Of a stretch of 64,000 bases of DNA, positions 18,125-26,269 are shown piece by piece. Numbering within the stretch: position 1 is the stretch's first letter; each line of letters begins with the position of its first letter. Source of the DNA: Comamonadaceae bacterium (lineage in GTDB: Bacteria > Pseudomonadota > Gammaproteobacteria > Burkholderiales > Burkholderiaceae_C); the NCBI GenBank assembly GCA_947373185.1, contig CANBWP010000001.1:140217-204216 (forward strand). The letters are read 5' to 3'. The translations under genes and the position numbers were made by a program. The notes below the pieces were generated by a model. The model was not told the origin of the DNA. It saw nothing but the letters and a program-made list of their open reading frames with translations, and searched no databases.

Positions 18125-18520
18125 ATGCGCTATTTTGAAACACGCAAAGCACGCATTGAGATCATTCCAATGATCGACATCATGCTGTTCTTGCTGGTAT
18201 TTTTTGCCATGATGACCTTGCGCATGATTCCCACATCGGGCCAGGTCAGTAAATTGCCCACCAGCAGCACGGCCAGCGCCATTCCTTCGCCCAAGCTGTT
18301 GGTTGAAATTCGAAGCAATGGCCAATTGTTGGCGGAGGGGCGTGAAGTTGAACCCGCTGACATTTCAGCCTTGGTCAAGTCGCGTGATCCCGCCAATTTG
18401 GCCGTCACCATTGCTGGCAGTGATGATGCTTCAATGCAGCACCTCATGAAGGCTGTGGATGCGGTGCGCATGGGCGGCGCGACTCAAATTGGACTGGCTG
18501 CCAAACAGGTGTCACATTGA
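18125..18520 (+). CDS. exbD: ExbD-type TonB accessory protein
   Basis: A 131-residue protein with a short cytoplasmic start, one transmembrane helix (about residues 17-36) and a periplasmic domain. The essential Asp of the helix is seen in EIIPMIDIMLFLLVFF. The periplasmic domain ends near KAVDAVRMGGATQIGLAAK, as in ExbD/TolR. It couples proton flow through ExbB to TonB. The tonB reading frame begins at a TTG that overlaps its TGA stop. Confidence 0.93.
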   Translation: MRYFETRKARIEIIPMIDIMLFLLVFFAMMTLRMIPTSGQVSKLPTSSTASAIPSPKLLVEIRSNGQLLAEGREVEPADISALVKSRDPANLAVTIAGSDDASMQHLMKAVDAVRMGGATQIGLAAKQVSH

Positions 18521-19206
18521 CTGCAAGTTTGAATCCCCAGGGGCAGTGGATGCCCCTCGCTAAGAAGCATGGCCCTCGAAGTTTTTGGACTTCTCTGGGT
18601 TCTGCACTCATGCTTGAAGTGGGCGTTGTCACCCTCATTTTTGTGTGGGTCATCCTGCACCCCCCCGAAGAAATTCGGCAGGTTGTGCCGCTGGTCATGT
18701 CCATGATGGATGCGCCCAAGGAAGTACAAGCGGCGCCGCCCAAACCAGCCAAGGTGCCTGACGTCCCACCCAAAGTCAAAACACTGACCCCGCAAGTCGT
18801 GCCAGAAGTTCGACAAGCCGTGGAACCCGCGCCCCCCCTTGTGTCAACGGCCACGGCTTTCTCGGCCCCAGTGCCTCAGGTTCAGCCACCTGTTGCTGCG
18901 CCTGTGAGCCCTGCGCCACCGCTGGTGGACCCGGCGCTGGCTTACAACGTCAAATTGGCTGCAGCGGTGCAAGCCGCCTTTGTGGTACCGGGTCCAGCGG
19001 CCGCACTTGGATTTAAGGGCCGGGCTCGTGTAGAGTTCCACTTGAAGGATGGTGTTGTGAGCAATGCCAAAATTCTCCAGGCCAGTGGGCTCGGCGCTGT
19101 GGACCGTGCTGCCTTGAAGGCGGTTGAGGTGGCTTCATTTCCTGCACCACCTGTTGCGCTCTTGGGCAAAGAGGGGGTCTATCAGATCTGGGTCGCTTGT
19201 TATTAA
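18517..19206 (+). CDS. tonB: TonB energy transducer
   Basis: A 229-residue protein with one N-terminal transmembrane segment (about residues 28-48) and a long Pro/Val/Ala-rich periplasmic linker (about 60-145, with KPAKVPDVPPKVK and many PAPP units). It ends in a C-terminal TonB domain containing GFKGRARVEFHLKDG and AALKAVEVASFPAPP. It transmits proton-motive energy from ExbB/ExbD to the receptor. The TTG at 18517 overlaps the exbD stop; an ATG at 18550 is a possible alternative start and would still leave the membrane segment intact. The metallophosphoesterase gene follows after 23 bases. Confidence 0.9.
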   Translation: MTASLNPQGQWMPLAKKHGPRSFWTSLGSALMLEVGVVTLIFVWVILHPPEEIRQVVPLVMSMMDAPKEVQAAPPKPAKVPDVPPKVKTLTPQVVPEVRQAVEPAPPLVSTATAFSAPVPQVQPPVAAPVSPAPPLVDPALAYNVKLAAAVQAAFVVPGPAAALGFKGRARVEFHLKDGVVSNAKILQASGLGAVDRAALKAVEVASFPAPPVALLGKEGVYQIWVACY

Positions 19207-19229
19207 TTTTTTGAGATTGCTTTGAAATC

Positions 19230-20621
19230 ATGTTTGAGCCTGTCCGTATGTTGGGATTGATTCGCACCGTGAGTGTGTGCCTGTTGGCATTGAGCGGCTT
19301 GCAGGCGGCAGCTTCAGGCATTCATTCTGTGTTCACTGTGCAGGCACCAGAAGGTCAGTGGGTGGTTCGCGCATTGACCACCACTGCACATTGTCCAAAG
19401 ATTCAGTGGGATCGGAAAAAAGCCGAACAGATGAAAGTGCGCGCGCCCCAAGGCGAGGTGCCTGTTCGTTCAGATGCGGTGCAATCTGATAGCAAACCCG
19501 CTGTGTTTGACATCACAAGTTGTGAGGCTCACTGGCCAAAAGGTGCAAAGTCGGCCAAGATTGAAGGCCGCGCCGTCCCTGCGCCGGGCAAGACCCTTCA
19601 ACGAATTTTGATCATTGCCGATACAGGCTGCAGATTGAAAGCTTCCGAAAATGCATTTCAAGATTGCAACGATGCTGACAAGTGGCCCTTTCAGAAAGTG
19701 GCGCAAAGTGCTGCCAAATTAAAACCCGATTTGGTGGTTCACATTGGTGACATCCATTACCGTGAAAGCCCCTGTCCAGAGGGTCGTGCCGGCTGTGCAG
19801 GTGCGACTTGGGGGTATGGCTGGGATGCTTGGCGCGATGATTTTTTCAAACCTGCACAGCCTTTGTTGGCTGCTGCGCCTTGGTTGTTTGTTCGGGGCAA
19901 TCATGAGTCTTGCTTCAGGGCGGGGCAGGGTTGGTTCCGTTTTGTCGATGCCTTGCCTTGGACGCAGGCGCGCAATTGCAACGATCCAGCCAACGACATG
20001 CAGGGTGACTTCTCAGAGCCCTATGCCGTCAGCCTCTCTAAGTTCGCGCAGTTCATTGTCTTTGATTCATCCAAGTCCAGTGGCAAAGCCTATCAGCCAG
20101 AAGACCCCGCGTTTCTCAAATACCAAGCTCAGGTCCAGTTGGCCGCACAGTTGGCAACGAAAAAAGCGGAGAGTTTCTTCATCAACCATCACCCTTTGTT
20201 GGCCGCAGCGTCGAGCCCGGATGCGAGTAAATTTCGCCCAGGCGGCAGTGCAGGATTGCAATCGGTGTTCAGTATGAGCGAACCGCAGCGTTTGTTTCCT
20301 GCCAATGTGAGTGTGGCAATGCATGGCCATGTGCATTTGTTTGAAGCCATCAGCTTTCAAACAGACCATCCCGTGTCCTTGGTGATGGGCAACTCTGGCT
20401 CCATGAATGAAGGTTTCGCACCCAAGGACATCAAGCCTACCGACAGGGTTTACAAAGATGCTGTGGTGGACAATTATGCGTCCCGCTCTGACTATGGATT
20501 TGCCACCCTGGACCGTGTCTTCGAAGGCGGTCAAGAAACTTGGCTTTTGACGGAGTACACGACGGAAGGTCAGGCCGTGATTCATTGCAAACTGAAGCAA
20601 GGTAAAAGCCGTTGCGATTGA
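19230..20621 (+). CDS. Secreted calcineurin-like metallophosphoesterase
   Basis: A 463-residue precursor with a signal peptide (MFEPVRMLGLIRTVSVC, then a hydrophobic run ending near QAAAS). The metallophosphoesterase motifs occur in order: ILIIADTGC (motif I Asp), VVHIGDIHYRE (GDxHY), LFVRGNHESC (GNHE), FINHHPLL (His), and AMHGHVHLFEA (GHxH). A dinuclear metal centre acting on phosphate esters in the periplasm or outside the cell is expected. It follows tonB by 23 bases with no terminator between, so it is probably cotranscribed. The context suggests release of phosphate from organic esters. Exact substrate is unknown. Confidence 0.85.
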   Translation: MFEPVRMLGLIRTVSVCLLALSGLQAAASGIHSVFTVQAPEGQWVVRALTTTAHCPKIQWDRKKAEQMKVRAPQGEVPVRSDAVQSDSKPAVFDITSCEAHWPKGAKSAKIEGRAVPAPGKTLQRILIIADTGCRLKASENAFQDCNDADKWPFQKVAQSAAKLKPDLVVHIGDIHYRESPCPEGRAGCAGATWGYGWDAWRDDFFKPAQPLLAAAPWLFVRGNHESCFRAGQGWFRFVDALPWTQARNCNDPANDMQGDFSEPYAVSLSKFAQFIVFDSSKSSGKAYQPEDPAFLKYQAQVQLAAQLATKKAESFFINHHPLLAAASSPDASKFRPGGSAGLQSVFSMSEPQRLFPANVSVAMHGHVHLFEAISFQTDHPVSLVMGNSGSMNEGFAPKDIKPTDRVYKDAVVDNYASRSDYGFATLDRVFEGGQETWLLTEYTTEGQAVIHCKLKQGKSRCD

Positions 20622-20681
20622 ATGGATGACTGGCGGATCTTGTGGGGCACCGCCTTGAGGTTTCATATTTAATTCATCTCC

Positions 20682-20716
20682 TCGTCACTGAGTTTTCATT
20701 TTCATTTGGCAAATTA
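20682..20716 (+). promoter_or_regulatory. Possible weak PhoB promoter of phoX
   Basis: TCGTCACTGAGTTTTCAT (20682-20699) shows two 11-bp spaced GTCA/TTCAT half-sites, a weak match to the Pho box. An AAATTA about 11 bases later is followed by an A/G-rich stretch. The same run AAATTAAA then GGGTG occurs after the pstS box, which makes the assignment more plausible. The site lies about 55-90 bases before the phoX ATG. Confidence 0.35.
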
Positions 20717-20770
20717 AAGGGGTGGCTGCCATCTGCAGCGTACTTTTTTCACTTGAACTTAGGAAAATCA

Positions 20771-22726
20771 ATGTCCGCAACACCTCAATTCAATCGCCGT
20801 CAATGGCTCCAAACATTTGCCGGCGCGCCCTTGCTGCCTCTGGCGACTTCGCTCAGCGGCGCAAGCCTCATGCTCTCAGCCTGTGGGGGTACATCGCATC
20901 CGTTGGCAAGTTTCACCAGCGCCACATTCAGCTCTATGCCTGCGCCATCCCTGGCCAATGCTGCACAAATGGCCACCACGACCGTGGGTTCGACCATGAG
21001 TTTGAATTTCAGTGACGGTTCACAGCAAAGCTACAAACTGAGCTATCAGCCTTTCTTTGTAACGGGTGATTTGGTTTCCGATGGCCAAGGCGGAAAAATC
21101 TTGTCGGGTGGCTACTTTGACATCAACAACCGCCCCATCTTAGACACCACAGTGGCTGGCAAAGAGCGCCAATTCTTTTCCGACTCACCTGATGGCACAT
21201 CCTTGCTCACGGTGCCCAATGCCAGTGTGCCGGGTGTCAAGGGCAATGCTGTTTTTTCAGTGGTTCAATTTGAATACACGACCTGGGCGCAAGATGGCGT
21301 GACAGGGATGTATGGCAAATTGCCTTCCCCCATTGCGGTACTGACCTTAGATCAAGATCCCACAACGGGTAAGTTGAGCTTGGTGAAATACCACAACGTC
21401 GACACGTCTGGGGTCAATGGCTTGTGGATCACATGTGGTGCCAGCTTGTCACCTTGGGGGACACATTTGTCAAGCGAAGAATATGAGCCGAATGCTTTTA
21501 CGGCTGCAACGGACCCGCAATTCAAAGCCTTCAGCAAGAACCTGTATGGTTCTGAAACAGCCGCAAACCCTTACAACTATGGCCACATGCCAGAGGTCAC
21601 GGTCAACCCTGACGGTACCGCGACGATCAAAAAACATTACAACTTGGGCCGAATTTCTCACGAACTGGTTCAGGTCATGCCAGACAACCGCACGGTGTTC
21701 ATGGGCGACGATGCCACCAACAGCGGTTACTTTGTGTTTGTGGCGGACAGAGAGAAAGATTTGAGCGCGGGCACCTTGTATGTGGCCAAAGTTGGCGCTG
21801 GATTTTCCATTGACCCTACCGCCCCTGCTGCACCCCTGACATGGATCAAGCTGGGCTCTGCGACCAGTGCCGAAATCAAAACGCTGGCCAATACTTTGAG
21901 GCCCACTGACATCATGTGGGTGTCTGCATCAGATCCCCAAGATGCGAGCTACACCAAGGTCAATGCCAACGGCAGAACCGAATGGATCAAGTTGAACCCC
22001 GGCATGGAAAAAGCAGCCGCGTTTCTCGAGACCCATCGGTATGCTTCGTTGGTGGGGGCATCGATGGGCTTTAGCAAGATGGAGGGCACCACCGTCAACA
22101 TCAAAGACAAGGTGGCCTATTCTGCTTTGCAAAACTGCATCGCCTCCATGGTCGCTGGCAACGCCTACAACACCGTGGGCAATGGTGTGAGTCTTGCCAG
22201 GGCGTTGAATGCGGGCGCTGTCATGGCCTTGAACTTGAAGGGTGGCCTCAAAGACACCGCAGGTGTTGCCATCAACAGTGAGTGGATGCCCGCTGATACG
22301 AAAGCCTTGATCACGGGAGAAGACATAACAGCCGATGCATTGGGCAATACGGCCAACCCGGACAAAATTGCCAATCCTGACAATTTGAAATTCTCGGAAA
22401 GCATGCGCACCTTGTTCATTGGTGAAGACAGCAGCCAACACGTGAATAATTTCTTGTGGGCATACAACATTGATACCAAGGTCTTGTCGCGCATCATGTC
22501 CATCCCCTCGGGCGGAGAGTCCACCGGTTTGCACGCTGTGGATGAACTCAATGGTTGGACATACATCATGAGCAACTTCCAACATGCGGGTGATTGGCTC
22601 CCGATCCACAGTAACGTGAAGTCAACACTGGAGCCTTTGATCAAAGCCAACTACAAAGAAAAATTTGGTGCTGCCGTGGGTTACTTGACGGCAGATTTGA
22701 CGCAGATGCGCTTGTCAAAGGCTTGA
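20771..22726 (+). CDS. phoX: PhoX-family (DUF839) Tat-exported alkaline phosphatase
   Basis: A 651-residue precursor. The N-terminus has a Tat signal, NRRQWLQTFAG followed by a hydrophobic stretch and a LSACGG site that could also be a lipobox. Family motifs of PhoX/DUF839 are seen: WITCGASLSPWGTHLSSEEYEP, GRISHELVQVMPDNRTVFMGDD and TLFIGEDSSQHVNNFLWAYN. PhoX enzymes are Ca/Fe-dependent monoesterases that release phosphate outside the cytoplasm, and Tat export fits cofactor loading before transport. The ATG at 20771 has GGAAAATCA before it and gives the Tat signal at the very start; a longer in-frame extension to 20642 is unlikely. It lies 149 bases after the metallophosphoesterase gene. A terminator follows. 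Confidence 0.87.
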   Translation: MSATPQFNRRQWLQTFAGAPLLPLATSLSGASLMLSACGGTSHPLASFTSATFSSMPAPSLANAAQMATTTVGSTMSLNFSDGSQQSYKLSYQPFFVTGDLVSDGQGGKILSGGYFDINNRPILDTTVAGKERQFFSDSPDGTSLLTVPNASVPGVKGNAVFSVVQFEYTTWAQDGVTGMYGKLPSPIAVLTLDQDPTTGKLSLVKYHNVDTSGVNGLWITCGASLSPWGTHLSSEEYEPNAFTAATDPQFKAFSKNLYGSETAANPYNYGHMPEVTVNPDGTATIKKHYNLGRISHELVQVMPDNRTVFMGDDATNSGYFVFVADREKDLSAGTLYVAKVGAGFSIDPTAPAAPLTWIKLGSATSAEIKTLANTLRPTDIMWVSASDPQDASYTKVNANGRTEWIKLNPGMEKAAAFLETHRYASLVGASMGFSKMEGTTVNIKDKVAYSALQNCIASMVAGNAYNTVGNGVSLARALNAGAVMALNLKGGLKDTAGVAINSEWMPADTKALITGEDITADALGNTANPDKIANPDNLKFSESMRTLFIGEDSSQHVNNFLWAYNIDTKVLSRIMSIPSGGESTGLHAVDELNGWTYIMSNFQHAGDWLPIHSNVKSTLEPLIKANYKEKFGAAVGYLTADLTQMRLSKA

Positions 22727-22767
22727 ACACCAGCGTTGATTGGGCCAATGAACGCTCTAAAATTGAG

Positions 22768-22792
22768 GACATGTTGCGCATGTCCTTTTTTT
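22768..22792 (+). terminator. Rho-independent terminator after phoX, overlapping the next gene's start region
   Basis: GGACATG, loop TTGCG, CATGTCC (22768-22786) is a perfect seven-base stem followed at once by seven T residues. It is a textbook terminator for phoX. The same bases contain the best start codons and the signal-peptide start of the following small gene. A weaker inverted repeat with arms of 12 bases and one mismatch lies just before it at 22732-22756. Confidence 0.75.
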
Positions 22793-23171
22793 GACTCTTT
22801 TTGTTTCTGCCAATGCCTTGGCGTGGAATCCATTTGCTTCAGACGATTTCAGTGAAGTGGCCTTGTCCAAGGCGGAGTTACAGAAAGTTCAAGTCAATGC
22901 GGGTTGGGCCAAGGGCGATGACCAGACCTTGATCTTTGAGGTGAACAATGGGCTAAAGGGGCCAATGCAATGCGGCGCAGCCAATGTCGATTTGAACGAT
23001 GGCAAGTCAGTTGGCAAAGTGTTCATGCCCAAGTTTGCCATTCCAGGCCATGCCACACGCAATGCCAGCATGTCGGTGGTCAAGGGCACCATGAAGGCCT
23101 ATGCGCTGACTTGTTCTTGCTTCAAAAAGAAAGGGGCTGGGGATTGTGTGAATCCCTTGAAGTCATTTTGA
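22791..23171 (+). CDS. Small exported protein of unknown function, signal peptide frame-disrupted
   Basis: I do not recognise the family. As the frame stands, translation would begin at TTG 22791 and give a 126-residue protein starting MTLFVSANALAWNPF, a signal peptide that lacks its charged start. Two ATGs just upstream (22771, with GAGG before it, and 22780) would supply MLRMSFF plus this core and make a normal signal peptide ending ANALA. They are out of frame because the T tract at 22786-22792 has seven instead of eight T residues. The mature part is about 115 residues with two Cys in TCSC and others at CGAA and DCVN. Its stop abuts the stop of the convergent metallo-hydrolase gene. Confidence 0.55.
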   Translation: MTLFVSANALAWNPFASDDFSEVALSKAELQKVQVNAGWAKGDDQTLIFEVNNGLKGPMQCGAANVDLNDGKSVGKVFMPKFAIPGHATRNASMSVVKGTMKAYALTCSCFKKKGAGDCVNPLKSF

Positions 23172-24056
23172 TTAAAACTCGAGGGTTTGCCCTTCAGTCA
23201 TCACGATGACTTTGGTGCTTGAGCCTTTCATGGCTTCCACGAATTCTGCAGCTGTGCCTTTGGCCAAGGGATTGGAGCCGTGGTGGATGGGAATGACCAT
23301 TTTGGCTGGAATCCAGTTCTTCATGCCCCATGCTGCGTCTTCAGGATCCATGGTGAAGTTGCCTCCAATGGGGATCAGCACCAAGTCAGGTTTGTAGCGG
23401 TCATAGATGAACTTCATGTCGCCGAACAAGCCGGTATCGCCCATGTGCCAAATTTTGAAACCATTTTCCAATTGAATGATGTAACCCACGGCTTCGCCTG
23501 CTGGGTGCGATTCATTTTTGCCAGTGGCTGGGTTGTTGTGCACCAGCAGCGAGGAGTGCTCAGCTTGTACGGCGGTCACTTTGATACCTGGCAATGGGTT
23601 GACATGGCCTGTCTTGTTAAAGCGGTGACCTAAGTTTGCAGGCAAGATGCCCAAGGTGATCAGCGGCGTGACCATGTCTGCGGGGCCATAAAGCATGGTG
23701 TTCTGAGCTTTGGCAATGGCCGGCGCATCACCAATGTGGTCGACGTGCGCATGGGTCACCAGCAACAAGTCCACTTTGCCAAGTGCAGAGAGATCGGTTT
23801 TATAGGGGGCTGGCGTTTTCGGGCCACCCGTCAACCAAGGGTCAATGACGATGGTTTTGCCGCCTGGTGATTTGATTTTGAAGCCCGCTTGGCCAAACCA
23901 ATAGAGCTCAGTTTTGCCAGACACCGCCTGCGCTTGGGCAGGGGCATGCAGGCTGGCCATGCCAAGCCCCAAGGTCAGCGACAGTGCCAAGCCAAGGCTG
24001 GCGGTCAGATGGGAACCTGCCTTGGCAGCAGTCGAGAAAGTGTGTTGAATGGCGCG
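23172..24056 (-). CDS. Exported metallo-beta-lactamase-fold hydrolase (UPF0173-like)
   Basis: A 294-residue protein with an N-terminal signal peptide (MRAIQHTF, a hydrophobic run, cleavage after AQAQA). The metal-binding HxHxDH is seen as THAHVDHIGD, with further ligands in QAEHSSLL, MGDTGLFGD and IPIHHGSNP. The pattern LYWFGQAGFKIKSPGGKTIVIDPWL is typical of the UPF0173/YtkL group, which are otherwise usually cytosolic. The ATG at 24056 has GGAGAAATC before it; an upstream ATG at 24080 has none. Substrate unknown. It is monocistronic and convergent to the small exported gene. Confidence 0.82.
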   Translation of the reverse strand, partial: RAIQHTFSTAAKAGSHLTASLGLALSLTLGLGMASLHAPAQAQAVSGKTELYWFGQAGFKIKSPGGKTIVIDPWLTGGPKTPAPYKTDLSALGKVDLLLVTHAHVDHIGDAPAIAKAQNTMLYGPADMVTPLITLGILPANLGHRFNKTGHVNPLPGIKVTAVQAEHSSLLVHNNPATGKNESHPAGEAVGYIIQLENGFKIWHMGDTGLFGDMKFIYDRYKPDLVLIPIGGNFTMDPEDAAWGMKNWIPAKMVIPIHHGSNPLAKGTAAEFVEAMKGSSTKVIVMTEGQTLEF

Positions 24057-24201
24057 CATGATTTCTCCAAGAATGGACACTGCATGCTAGAGGGCTTTTG
24101 ACGCCTGAATACTAGGGTTTTTCATAGGTCGCAAGAATATCTCTCATGCCACGTGCAAGCACAGTTCTGACACACTTGCGGTCATTCACCAGGAACGACT
24201 C

Positions 24202-25014
24202 ATGAAAACCACAGGCCGCCTTCCATGGCTCACTTCACTCAGTCTTTTAGGACTTTGCTTCTTCATGACGACACTGCACGCTCAAACGCCAGCCAGCTTG
24301 GCACAAGAATTTGCGCCAACGGGCACCTTGCGTGCGTCGATCAATCTGGGCAATCCCATCTTGGCCAACAAAGATGCTCAGGGCCAAGCTGTGGGCGTCT
24401 CGGTGGATTTGGCCACTGAATTGGCCAAACGTTTGGGTGTTCCGCTCAGTTTGGTGGTGTTTGATGCCGCCGGTAAATCAGTGGACGCTGTGACGCAAGA
24501 AAAGGCCGATTTTGGGTTTTTTGCCATCGATCCTGTCAGGGGCCAGGGCATTGCGTTTACAGGCCCCTACATCTTGATTGAAGGCAGCTACTTGGTCAGT
24601 GACAACTCGCCAATCACGCGCAACGAGCAGGTCGACCAAGTAGGTACACGCATCGCAGTGGGCAAAGGCAGTGCCTATGACTTGTTTCTCACACGAGAAA
24701 TTAAACAAGCGACGCTACACCGCGCGCCCACTTCGCCGACCACCGTCGATTTTTTCTTGTCTGAAAAATTGGACGTTGCTGCAGGCGTGAAACAGCAACT
24801 CGAAATGGATGCCAAGCGATTGCCCCATTTGCGTTTGCTCCCAGGGAGATTCATGGTGATTGAGCAAGCCATGGGTCTGCCCAAAACGCGAAGTGACGCA
24901 GCGCAAAACTATCTCAAGAAATTTGTCGAGGAGATGAAGGCCTCTGGTTTTGTGGCGGCTTCCTTATTGCGCCATCACATTGAAGGCGCGGCCGTTGCAC
25001 CGGCAACGCCCTGA
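24202..25014 (+). CDS. Orphan periplasmic solute-binding protein, amino-acid type (SBP_bac_3)
   Basis: A 270-residue precursor with a clear signal peptide (MKTTGRLPW..., cleavage after LHAQ). The mature part follows the family pattern: GTLRASINLGNPILA, VGVSVDLATELAKRLGVPLSLVVFDAAGK, ADFGFFAIDPVRGQGIAFTGPYILIEGSYLV. ABC importers of polar amino acids use such proteins, but no permease or ATPase gene adjoins it. It is alone between divergent and convergent neighbours, with ribosome site AGGAACG before the ATG. It may feed the transporter at 28296-31174 or act as a sensor. The ligand cannot be read from sequence. Confidence 0.85.
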   Translation: MKTTGRLPWLTSLSLLGLCFFMTTLHAQTPASLAQEFAPTGTLRASINLGNPILANKDAQGQAVGVSVDLATELAKRLGVPLSLVVFDAAGKSVDAVTQEKADFGFFAIDPVRGQGIAFTGPYILIEGSYLVSDNSPITRNEQVDQVGTRIAVGKGSAYDLFLTREIKQATLHRAPTSPTTVDFFLSEKLDVAAGVKQQLEMDAKRLPHLRLLPGRFMVIEQAMGLPKTRSDAAQNYLKKFVEEMKASGFVAASLLRHHIEGAAVAPATP

Positions 25015-25031
25015 TCTGCCAACTTGAACAT

Positions 25032-25475
25032 TCATTTCCAAGGCGTGAAGGCAGGCACAGCACAAGGCCCTTGCGCGTCAATCGATTTGAAATCGGCTGG
25101 GCCCACAATTTCTAAGTACTCCATGTCGGGGGAGTAGTCGAACAGGTAGTGAACGATGCCAGGGCGCTGATGCACGACGTCACCAGCTTCCACCAAGGTC
25201 TCCTTGTCCTCGTACATGAAGCGCGCCCAGCCCTTCATCATGATCACAATTTGAAACTCGGCCACATGGAAGTGCCAGCCTGTGCCCGTTTCGGGGGGCA
25301 TGTTGGCCTTGGCAATGTGCGCCACCACCTTGCCCCGTGTGGCCTTGGCCACGCCTAAGTCTTTGTAAACAAAAAAGTCGCGCAGGCCTCCGGGCAAGAA
25401 CTGTGTCTTGCTCATTTTCACGTGCGAAAAGTCGGTGTGGCTCTCATAAGTTGGGGCTAAGGCAGTCGTGCTCAT
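25032..25475 (-). CDS. Cupin-domain protein
   Basis: A 147-residue single-domain cupin. The metal-binding motif 1 is GTGWHFHVAEFQIVIMMKG (G-x-HxH-x3-E pattern) and motif 2 is HQRPGIVHYLF. Small cupins are enzymes or ligand-binding regulators of sugar or aromatic metabolism; no specific function can be given. It begins two bases after the stop of the glutathione-transferase-like gene on the same strand, so the two are an operon. Confidence 0.8.
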   Translation of the reverse strand: MSTTALAPTYESHTDFSHVKMSKTQFLPGGLRDFFVYKDLGVAKATRGKVVAHIAKANMPPETGTGWHFHVAEFQIVIMMKGWARFMYEDKETLVEAGDVVHQRPGIVHYLFDYSPDMEYLEIVGPADFKSIDAQGPCAVPAFTPWK

Positions 25476-25477
25476 GG

Positions 25478-26155
25478 TTAAAACTCCACTTCAAGTTCTT
25501 CAATGTCATCAGGCTCGGCCTGGGCTGCTTCACACCACTCCTTCATGAAAGAAGTGGACATGATGTGTTGGCAGTACTTTTGACACACAGGGTCCAAGTC
25601 AATGCCATAGGTGTAGAAGCGTGTGACCACTGGCGCATACATGGCGTCTGCCAGCGTGGGTTTTTTGCCAAAGAGAAACGGGCCTTTGTGTTCGGTGAGG
25701 CATTCGATCCAAATGGTCGTGATGCGATCAATGTCGAGCTGAGCTTTGGACCAGACTTTGAAGCTTTTGAATTTGGCCTTGATGTTCATGGGCAGCGATG
25801 AACGCAGCGCAGAGAAACCAGAATGCATCTCGCCGCAAATTGCACGGCAATGTGCGCGCTGCACCGCATTGGAGGGTAGAAGTTGTGCTTTTGGTGCAAT
25901 CTCGTTGAGGTATTCGCCAATGGCCAAGGTGTCCCAAACCTTCACATCTTCGTGCGACAACATGGGAACCAAGATGGAGGGCGACAGCAAAAGTAGTTCC
26001 GCGCGGGCATCAGCTGAGTCAGTGGCAACAGCCACTTCTGAGAATGAAAGCCCCGACATTTTGACCATTAACCAGCCACGCAAAGACCATGACGAGTAGT
26101 TCTTGCTGCTGATGGTCAGCGTGGTCTTCAAGACAAGTTTGGCAGCACGTGGCAT
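25478..26155 (-). CDS. Glutathione S-transferase-like protein
   Basis: A 225-residue protein with the thioredoxin-like N-terminal GST fold (TISSKNYSSWSLRGWLMVKMSGLSF, with Ser at the position that activates glutathione; later PILVPMLSHEDVKVWDTLAIGEYL, including the S/T-x-AI-x-EYL glutathione-binding signature). An all-helical C-terminal domain contains PTLADAMYAPVVTRF. Such proteins conjugate or reduce electrophiles with glutathione in the cytosol. The ATG at 26155 is preferred; 26194 would place the start inside an inverted repeat. It is divergent from phaZ across about 115 bases and is followed by the cupin gene after two bases. Confidence 0.85.
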   Translation of the reverse strand: MPRAAKLVLKTTLTISSKNYSSWSLRGWLMVKMSGLSFSEVAVATDSADARAELLLLSPSILVPMLSHEDVKVWDTLAIGEYLNEIAPKAQLLPSNAVQRAHCRAICGEMHSGFSALRSSLPMNIKAKFKSFKVWSKAQLDIDRITTIWIECLTEHKGPFLFGKKPTLADAMYAPVVTRFYTYGIDLDPVCQKYCQHIMSTSFMKEWCEAAQAEPDDIEELEVEF

Positions 26156-26190
26156 ATCGACTCTCGATGGATGAGGACGAAAAGCTTCTT

Positions 26191-26224
26191 GCAAAAGTTA
26201 TGCCATTCGTGGCACAACTTTTGC
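26191..26224. repeat. Inverted repeat between GST-like gene and phaZ
   Basis: GCAAAAGTTATGCC (26191-26204), spacer ATTCGT, GGCACAACTTTTGC (26211-26224). The 14-base arms are complementary except for one central position. It lies in the divergent promoter region, 36 bases before the GST-like ATG and 46 before phaZ. No T tract follows, so an operator for a dimeric regulator is more likely than a terminator. Confidence 0.6.
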
Positions 26225-26269
26225 ACAGTTCTTTTGACCTCGAGCAAATGCTCTCAATTGGTGAAGGAA

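Noticed and set aside
21929..22609. 226-codon open frame on the minus strand inside phoX
   Set aside because: Antisense shadow of a conserved coding region; composition follows the codon pattern of the sense gene.
22732..22756. Imperfect 12-base inverted repeat before the phoX terminator
   Set aside because: The arms are almost contiguous and one position mismatches; it may add to the terminator but cannot be assigned a role alone.
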